NCBI RefSeq assembly: GCF_026151205.1
Contig: NC_087082.1
Coordinates: 7,011,908 to 7,075,907 of the forward strand
Reading direction: 5' to 3'
From: Bolinopsis microptera
Lineage: Eukaryota; Ctenophora; Tentaculata; Lobata; Bolinopsidae
DNA length: 64,000 nt
Each line of letters starts with the position of its first letter. Position 1 is the stretch's first letter. The notes under the pieces are model-generated. The model worked only from the letters and a program-made list of their open reading frames with translations. It was not told the origin of the DNA and searched no databases. A program made the position numbers and the translations under genes. Positions 1-10,000 of this stretch are shown here, in pieces.

Positions 1-93
1 GCTGAAGTCCGAACAGTATAATTTATCTGATAGTGTATTACTAAGGTGCTCTGCTGATAATTGTAGTAAAGTAATCAATAAATGCCAAAAAAA

Positions 94-169
94 TGACCCC
101 TGACGAGGCTCGAACCGGGATGAGCTAGTTTACTAAAGCCGCCTTACCCGCCGTGCTACTAAAGGCTCA
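94..169 (-). pseudogene. tRNA-like sequence (tRNA pseudogene or SINE head)
   Basis: Read on the minus strand, a 76-nt stretch has a good B box (GGTTCGAGCC), an A-box-like TAGCACGGCGGG, ends that pair as a 7-bp acceptor stem with one mismatch, and a run of T just after the 3' end like a pol III terminator. The T stem and anticodon stem pair poorly, so a working tRNA is unlikely. A tRNA-derived SINE or a decayed tRNA gene fits better. A tRNA covariance-model search would decide. Confidence 0.45.
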
Positions 170-568
170 GCAGATTCACAATATGTAACTCTATAAAACT
201 ATATAAAAATACGCGCACGCAAGTAACTTTTCGTTATTTATGGATCCGAATAAAAGCGACATACCCACAATTCTGAGAAATAAACCTCGCGCGACATAAA
301 GCGACATAATCGCAATTTCGCCCACACATTTGCTAGAACACCTCCTCATGGAATTGGAATAAACAGAGATAATTTAATAACATTCCACACTCTGACCTTA
401 CTTCTACCAGCAAATTTAAAGACTGGTTGCGATGAATTAAAGACGGTGAAGCCTTTAAAATGATCAAAATAAAAGACGCTGAAGCCTAACAAGGTAATTA
501 CTATAAATTACTAACTCGATAATTACTATTAATTACTAACTAGATAATTACCACTGCTTAGTGCTTAC

Positions 569-676
569 CTCCTCTTCCCAGACGTAGTCGTAGATAGCTG
601 TTTTTCGTCTCTCGCCCTCCTCGCCTCTCCACTGTTCTGCTTTTGTCACGATAAAGTCCAACTCTGCGTGGCTTAT
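569..676 (-). CDS. Exon 11 of the C2/membrane gene (last visible)
   Basis: Acceptor ..ttactgcag, donor gtaagc, phase 0 at both ends. It encodes 36 charged residues, [20 protein letters not shown] and the following basic/aromatic YDYVWEEE. Further exons must lie left of the window. Confidence 0.85.
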
Positions 677-3600
677 CTGCAGTAAGTAATATTTTCGTTA
701 AGCTTAAAATATTTATTTTCCGACTGTTCACAGTAAAAGTGTTAACTTGTTGCATCTATTTTTCACACACACAACATTCAAACTTTAAAGAAACATAAAT
801 ACTGATATTTTTTCTCCAAAGTATTGAAATTTGCTAACCTCTAGATCATGTGGGACAAAGAAATCCTCGTTTTTTCCAGTAAGTCTTACAAATATGTCCA
901 GCAACCTCCCGTTCAAATGTATCCTCAGGTAGTACATGTAAAATATCACACCACTCAGAAATGAAAGAAAGAAGTAGATGAAGATAGTAAGAAAGGCCCC
1001 GACTAAACCGTTACTTTCCTTCCTGTCAAACACCTCGTATAACTTAAAAGCGTCCCCGACGATCCCCTCCATCCCAACTTCAGTAGACGGTTCATATCGT
1101 CCCGTCATGCAGTCAATAATCAGCACGATCAACCAGTCAAAGAAGGTCATCACACCGAATGCGGAGATGAACTGGGAAGCTATGTTTGGGAAAAATCCCA
1201 TGAGACGATAAGAAACAGCTGCAGTGGTTACCAGGGCTATGAAGAACATGATGTTTGACATCGGACCCATGACGACTAGCGCAATTATCTTGAAATAATC
1301 CAGGGTCTCCGAGAAGTATATCAATTCGCACGTGTACCACTTGGGTTTAAACTTGGTGACGGGCACGTCCCAGATTTGTAGTAGTATATACTGGCCAACG
1401 TAGTGAAGTAACATTCGACCAAGACCAGCAACAAACAGAAAGAAGATAAGGGTCCAAAACTCGGGGGTTTTGAACTTGCTGACCCCAACTTCTGTCAGCA
1501 TTTGTAGGTACAAAAACCTGTGGTAAAGCTAATCGTTGTCAATAGGTACTAGGTAGGTTATTGTTTGGGATGCACAATCATGTTATCATCAATACTTAAT
1601 ATATTAAAAGTTTCACTCTTGATACACTGAAAACTCATAATACACTGAAAACTATAGATGCCAAATGACACGATTAAGGTGATGGAAGTTTGATTTCGGT
1701 CGGAGGAAGTCCACAGCAGAAAGCTTAACAAAACGAAAAGTTGTATTTTCAAAATCCTGTCCCATTTTCAAATATGAAATTTTCTGAACAAAAATTAGAC
1801 AGATTGAATGAACTTTTTGCCCAGAAACCAATTAGTCAGTTAATTGATGATGGTATGAAACCAAATTGAGGTACTGGGAGTCTAAATCCCGAATAAAATT
1901 GCAAAATCATATTGTCCCAATCTCTGTCCCATTTTCAGTTTTTGCAGATGAAATTTCCAGGACCGAAATTTTACTGTTTTGCCGGTTTTTTTTCACCCGA
2001 AACCAATTAGTAAGTCAACTATAAATGCCAAATGACACGATCGACTTCGAGGTGCTGGAAATTTGATTTCGGTCGGAGGACGCCAACAGCAGAAAGCTTA
2101 ACAAAACAAAAAGTTGTATTTTCAAAATCCTGTCCAATTTTCAAATATAAAATTTTCTGAACACGAATTTGACAGATTGGAAGAACTTTTTGCCCAGAAA
2201 CCAATTAGTCGGTTAATTGATGATGGTATGAAACCAAATTGAGGTACTGGGAGTCAAAATCTCTGGAAATTTCATCTTCAAAGACTGAAAATTGTTTAAG
2301 TTTTCTGCTGTGGGTTTCTTCTGACCGAAATCAAACTTCCAGCACCTCAATCGTGTCATTTGGCATCTATAGTTGACTTACTAAAATCCCACACTGTATA
2401 CAATGTAGGTATACATGATACTTTTATAATACAATACAGTATAGATACAAAGATCACGAACCTAAATCTCTCATGAGTAATCTTCTTCCTCTTGCCTTGA
2501 TCACAAAATGGCACTTGTACAGCAAACTTGAACTCAGCTAGCTCCTCAGCGCTGGTCAGGGTTTTCTTGACCGTAACATTTGTTTTCATCAAGTTAGTTC
2601 GAGGTAACATCTTATAGAGTGAGGTTTGATAGGACTGCATAGGGTTCTCCCTGTGTATCTTGTAATACAGCCCCTCCTTATCCTGCACCTCTTTAAACTC
2701 GTTCTCGTAGTCGTTCTCAGGATCCTCCTGCTTTTCAGACTCGTCTCCCTCACTCATCATCTCCTGTGCAGCTGTGAAAGGTCGTGATATTTGTGTGGCG
2801 TGCACATCTGCGCGCATACTCTGCACCGAACCACATCTTTCGTCTTCATTCGGTAAAGTGTGGTCCATCATCTTGTCCTCACCGGTCTCATTAGTAGTGG
2901 ACACGTCAGCGGGCTCGTATCCGATAGTGGACCCACTATCCGCTCCCTCAATAATGGGCGGGTTACCGTCTTTAGGCGGCTCCCCGTCTTGTAGTCGATC
3001 AGGGTAACCGAGCAGGGAGCTTGTGAACTGTAGTTCTACCTCAAACTCTTTCTGACCGCCCATATACCGGGGTAACTTGATTACCTCAACGTACAGGTTA
3101 CACAACCAGTTATCAATGTCTGTGGCGATCAGACGCTCGATTTTGTCGTGTGATTGGACGCGGTTATCAACTTCACCTCGTAGCAGTGGACATTTGTATT
3201 TCCCTTCTATCACACTGAGGTTTTTACAGGTATAAAGGTATAAAGATGAGGTTCAACCTCGGAGAAATCGTTTTTTGGTTAAAATCATTGCAAATTAAAT
3301 GTTCAACTTAAAAAATTAAAATTTAACTTAATGACATAACCACGATCACAGTGGCGTAATGTTGCCTGTTGCCCCCCCCCCCCCCCCCCACAGCGGCGTC
3401 AGCGGGGCCGTTCGTTACGCCATTGCACGACCATCGCAATGACTTTCATCAACTAATTTGAATTTCGTAATAAAAACTATCACTGACCTGCACTCTTTGT
3501 CACAGAGAGGAAATGCGCCCCATGCAACCACTCTATCGGTAGGAACCATGGGTCCACGCAGCAGAAACACTTCAAATACAAATACCATACTGGGTCTGAT

Positions 3601-6600
3601 GTCGGGTACACTGGGACACACTGTGAACACTGACTGTTCGACCTGGAGGGATGGGTTAGAGGGGGGTTCCTTATTTTGGAGACAATCTGGTGGTTTTAAT
3701 TTTACTAATCGGGATTGTCGAGAAGATGATTTTTACACATTGTACATTGTGCAAATGTTCGTAGAATACAGAACAAAACAGTTCTATATACTTATATAGA
3801 CCAGTTAATTACAAAGTTGTTTGATAAAGCAAAATGCCAAGAATGCGACTAACTGGAAGCTCTATAGAATGGAATGCTCCGTCGTGAGAGAGAGGTAGCG
3901 TGCTCCCACTCCACTGCTGACCAGTCAGGTTGCTCCACCTCATCACGTGGCCTCCTATTCTATCGTACATGGAAACCAGAACCACGTACCGGCCCCCGGG
4001 CAGCTTATCTTTTATACCTGGCAAGAGGAACTGGTTATTTCCTGACAATTTACCACGTGACACCGGCCCCCGGGTAGCTTATCTTTTATACCTGGCAAGA
4101 GGGACTGGTTATTTCCTGACAATATACCACGTGACATGTAGGAGAAAACGACCAAATTTAGAATTTTTTCAAGCCGGAACTCTCCAGAATTATGATTTTC
4201 GTTTGTCAGAACTGATCCGGATTTGTTTCAAGCTATTAAAAAGCATGTTTTCTGTACATTTGGATAGGCTGTTGTGTAGTGTAGTTTGGTTGGTTTATAG
4301 ATTGCATCTAGACCAGGGAAGAAGAGACAAGGGCATTAGGGTTTTTAGGTTTTATAAATTATTCTCCAACTTTGTGGTGATGGTCAACAATAGATTACAC
4401 ATAATGAACTATTCAACATAAATTAATAATTAGCATTAGAATATAAAATACATTTCATCCGCTAAAACAATAATTTTCAAGAAAATTAATCATATTCTCG
4501 CTGTTGTAGTGAGTATTCACCCAAACAATGGATAAAACAGATCTTCTCTTAGATGGTGCTCCTCTGAGAGCTAAAATTGCTCAGATATAAATAAGCGTGA
4601 CAACAACTTTTTTATTAAAACATATAAAACAATTTAATGTAATCGTCAAAATTAAATAAATCATCAAGTAAACACTACTATCTTGGTTTGAAAACCATGA
4701 CAAAAAGAATATCGACGGAAAGCCCGAAAGACAACACAGATGTGTTTAGGCACGTGATTATTAATCACGATCTTTGCTATCTGGCTGGATGCTGATAAGT
4801 TATGTTCTGTCACTCGTCACGCGATATCTACGCGATATCCACAATCATCATATCTGACACTTCTTTTATTTTAGATAACATTTTGATTGTGTATAACAAA
4901 TAAGGTAATGTTAAAGTTTTCTTAAGCTAACAACTACCACCAAAATAGCGAAATTGTATAACTAATTGGTGAAAACGTAAATTTCACATCAGTAATTCGA
5001 GTTATTCGAGTTAGCACAGTCTAGCTAGTACACAAAATTAAAATTCATCTCCAGTATGATTTTAACTACGAGTAAACATCTTCAAACAAACCACATTCCG
5101 AAATATCTGTACAGCTCTTGCTGCTATTAAACAGTTTCGGGGTTCCCACTGTAAGAAATGAAGCCCGAGTAGGGGGTGTGAGTGAGGATTGTGGGTGATA
5201 TGAGGCCGTGAGTGGGACAGGAGGTGTAGTGACTGGAAATAGCGGGTGAGGACACCACAGCTCGCATGAGTGGCGGGGGTGACGTGGTGGTGGAGCGGTC
5301 AGGTGACATGATGAGAGTCTTGTTGCTCTTAGTGAGGGCTGCCCGGTCACGCTGCCGCCTGTTCTTAAACCAGTTGCTGACTTGAGTTGCGGTTAAACCC
5401 GCCGTGTTGGCTAGTTCACGTTTGGTGTGCGGTGAAGGGTATGGGTTCTTGCTGTACCATTCCTTCAGAATCGCACGAGACTTCTCTTTAAAGCAATGAT
5501 TCTGGATCTTTCCATCCCAGATGGTTTGTGGGAGTGGGAACTTCTTCCGGACCCTGTACTTGTCTACAGCACCGAGCGCTCTCCCGCGCAACTTCTCCGC
5601 CTCGTTATAGTGCGCCTCATTCCACAGATATTGCAGCTTCTCGTGACTGTCCCGTGAAAAGCGGCAGTTCTCAATGATAGAATACAACTCCCTGTACTCC
5701 TGACGATGGAAGCACACCACAGCACGCGATCTCATTATCCTCTCGTTCTTGTTGAACTCTTCAATCTGCGCCAGAGGCAGAGACCAGAGGAAGCGGTAGA
5801 GACGGTCAATGTCTCCACTACTCTCCAGAGACTCACACACACTCGCAACCTGTTCCACAGTGAAGTGGGGGAAGGTGTTCTCGTCTGGGTAGGAGGTTAT
5901 TACTGAACATTCCATACCAGGGGGCGAGGGCTCCGTTTTCAAAGTATAGTTCATCCTGAGATAGAGGGTACTATATCAAATAAAAGATTTTCAATATCAA
6001 GTTATTAGAGCTTTCAGGATGTCGTGAAAGATGAGGCAAAAGTCAAGTTGTATGACATTTTTTATGATCGAAGACGAAATACAAGTTTGAATATAGAAAT
6101 TAAATAAGAAAGCCAGCTATTACAACCAACAGAGTTTCCGATATTTTCTGCAAAACTTCTTTGTCTTAATATTATGCAAAATTGCCACAGTTACACATAA
6201 TAAAGTAAAATATACTAGGAAACGATGCATAAAATACAAGCAAACAAATAATAAATGCCAATCAATAGCAAAGAACAAAGGGATGCCGTTAAAATGTCTG
6301 TTGAAGTTTAGCTTTGAGGTTCAGTAAAATATCACGAGGTAAATCACGTGATCGTTTGAATGCTCTGATGAACCTTACCGCCACACAGCACGTGCTGTTG
6401 CCTTGGTGACACGTGGTCTTTCCCAGTTAGCTATATTGGAGACCTAATTCTGGTCCCGGACTGTGTTTTCTCTAATGCGTGTCTTAGTGCTGCATGCTGT
6501 CAGCCAATCATTGCTGAAATCCGCACCACATGACCCAATCTCGCGTTTCCATTGGCCGAGGAAGGTCGTATAATTGTATTGAAGCAGTGAGTAGAGGTTT

Positions 6601-7010
6601 GCGACTGAAATGCACACCACTGATAGATCCCTCAATAATGACTATTCACCAAAAATTTTAAACCGTGGAGCAGAGAGCAGGGCTTTTAGCACGTCAACAG
6701 GAGGGGACCAGGCTTATCCCAACGTTATTAGCCCTCTGTAACACATTAAATAGCAATTATGGGGAGCACAAGGGAACGACTGGCACCCACAACCCCCACC
6801 GTTAATTATCATGGCTGATACGGTATCTCCTGCAAGCTTGAAACGTCATTAACCATCACTCTTGTATATTTTGGGCTGTCAAACAAAAAATGGTTATTCC
6901 GACACCTAACTCATTATTAACTAATCTTATTGTCATTAAGATCAAAAGAATGCCCTAATTACATGGTTCAAATATTTTAAGTGACCCATTAAGCTGCCTG
7001 AACCATTGCA

Positions 7011-7077
<67 letters not shown>

Positions 7078-10000
7078 TGGTCCGATCTGAACCTGCTCTC
7101 CCAACATCCCAGTTTATTAAAGCCACCCACCCTAAGGGGTAGAGAAGTGTTGAGAGGACGAAGTGGGGCTGGATCCTCAGATTCTGTCAGAGTGATCGCC
7201 GAGGTTGTGTGAGGTTTCAGGTTAGACTAAGTGTTAAGTCGCTATCAGACTGCATGGTTACACTAAACCTGAGTCCAAACCATAAGCCTAGTATTTATCA
7301 GGGAAACCTAGTAAACTTATCACAATTCTGTGGACGTTTAATACTTTAATAGAAAGTATCTGTCACAGTGTCAATAGAATTTAAAATGGTTCATTATTCC
7401 AAAGGCCCATCCTAAGGATTATAATTGAGACGATAAGTCTTTTCTCCGTATCTTATAACAAGACTTCTTCTGAGTTATACTGGATATTTGCTCCCCTAGT
7501 TATATTTCAGAGCGTAGAGTTTTAGTAGCTGACTTCTTCTGAGTTATACTGGATATTTGCTCCCCTAGTTATATTTCAGAGCGTAGAGTTTTAGCAGCTG
7601 ACTTCTTCTGAGTTATACTGGATATTTTTAGCAGCTGACTTCTTCTGAGTTATACTGGATATTTGCTCCCCTAGTTCTATTGTAGAGCGTAGAGTTTTAG
7701 TAGTTGGCATGCTGCCCTGAGCTGAGGTGCCCCTAACTCACCCCCAGGTCCCACTTAGATATTGCTGTAAACACCATTAAACCTATTAGTGACGTAGAAC
7801 ATGTCGTATATCACGTGTGGAGCCTGCGTCACGTGAGCAGTATTCACTTTGTTAGAGGGAAGTTATTGAGAGTAACCATGACAACCACACACTTTATGTA
7901 ATTAACTAGCGGGTCTGTGGCTCTTGTGCCTCGTGTCACGGCAGATACAGTAGATGTAAGTGATATATCAGGAGATAAGTAGCTAGGTTAGGTTTGATTC
8001 CAAGTTCCAGGGCACTAACGGGGCGGGAGAATATGCCTGTTTTCACACGTGACAACATTACAAGAAGGGTACGCTGCTACTTAAATACGAAGCAGAAGCC
8101 AATATTCAGCTCCAATTATGTCCTTAACAATGCTATGGGAATTGAGACTACGAAAATCTAATTAAAAACGCTTAGTTAAATTACAATATTTTCAGCATTC
8201 TTCCACCATGTCAAACTTTCAACATTTTAACATTAACCTTTTTATAAATTTTAAATTAGTGACAGTGTGCATGTTTAGAGATAATAATTCGGTATATAAA
8301 ATTATAATTTTGTCCTTTGACTGAAGTATAAAATCAGGGTTGATCAGTGACCACAATAATATACATTAATCGATTGACTTATTGATTTTAACAATATTTT
8401 AAGACTTCAGTACTATCAAATCACCCTGCCAATATTGCATACAATGGTAATGATAACTATGGTAATTTACGGAGTATTAACATACCTCTAAGGCATCTGA
8501 GTTTTATCTGGACGGGTTGGGGGGCCTTGTTCCAGTCCACCTTCCACCTCCTCCCATTATTACCGCCGTATTGGGAGTCTGCTAGGATCAGATCTCCATA
8601 CATCGTCTGAAGAACAAGTGACAAATTATCTTTATTGTGATAGAGTTTATAATGTTTCTTATCTATCATTAATGTCTGTCAGCTATCTGTTTGAAATTCA
8701 AACAGTCCTCAACTCAATTTGTTGTAAAGTTTTGGATTTAGAATTGAAATTTATATATAACTATAGGGATCGGACTTTTCAACCTTACATTACGACTATG
8801 TAAACAAGATCGGACATTTCAACCTTACTACATTACGACTATGGAGGGGGGGGGGGGGGCACTATGTAAACAAGATCCCCTTAGTGCTGACAAACCTCCA
8901 CTTCAGCTCTCCTGGTCTGTAAAGCGTACAGAAGCTGGGACTGCGCTTTACGGTACGCTGTTTGAACCTCACTGTGGTACAACCTTCTTTTCGCTGCTAT
9001 TTGTTTCTGGAATATGTACATTTATCTAAAGACGGGAAGTATTGGGAATAATAGGCGGCAAACCTTGTCTGATACTCTGATCTTGTTGTATTTTAAAATC
9101 CAATAAAAAGTCATCAGATCTAGATCACACTAAATCACACTAAATCACACCACTAGATATAACCTCTTTTCTAGCAAGTTCCTCCCGCTTCAACTTGGCC
9201 ATGTCCCTGACTTGGTGTTTAGCTAACTCTTCTTTCTTCACAACCTCGTCTTTACGTCTCTCGTGGAGCCGAGACTCTTGGTCCTGGAACCTGACGTGCT
9301 CTTCACGCAACCTTTGTTCTTCAGCCTACATGATACTTACTTTAGGTTACTTGATACTTACTACATGATACGGGCAGATTGGGAATTTCTCAACATCAAA
9401 CTTACCAACCGCACCCCATATTTTGTTGACATGATAATTAATTATCTATAATAATTATCACATAATTACTGAAGAAATTTAATTACAAACCTTTATCTCA
9501 TCTAAAGAAATGTTCCCTATCATCAGAACATCCTCCTTGACTTCCTGCTCAAATTCCAGCAAGTAATCGTCCCGGCCCGCAATGTCCAGTTGTTGCTCGA
9601 CTGTGTCTGGGATCCTCTTATCGGACATCAACTCCTGAAATAGTTTGTAACACTCCTGAAATAGTTTGTACGGTAACATTCGTTCAAATTGTAACAAAAG
9701 GTCATTACCGTCCGAAGATCTATATTGTCTACGAATTACAGATCTCTATATAAAATACCAATAAACCGCGTGTTTCTGTTAAAGGAGTCAGTAATCACCT
9801 CATCTGGAGAAAAAACTTTAAAACTGACGAAAATACCTTTTTCAAAAATCATAAAATCCAAACGTAAGATTTAATTAGATTGGTTGTCAGCTCTATCATC
9901 TACATACCTTGGGTGGTATGTCAACAGCAAGCTGAGTGGGAACACCGTGTAACTCTTCCAACAATTGGGGGAGGTCAACCTGGTCACGTGGGGTCACTAT

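Noticed and set aside
94-169. Functional tRNA gene
   Set aside because: The anticodon and T stems do not pair properly, despite a good B box.
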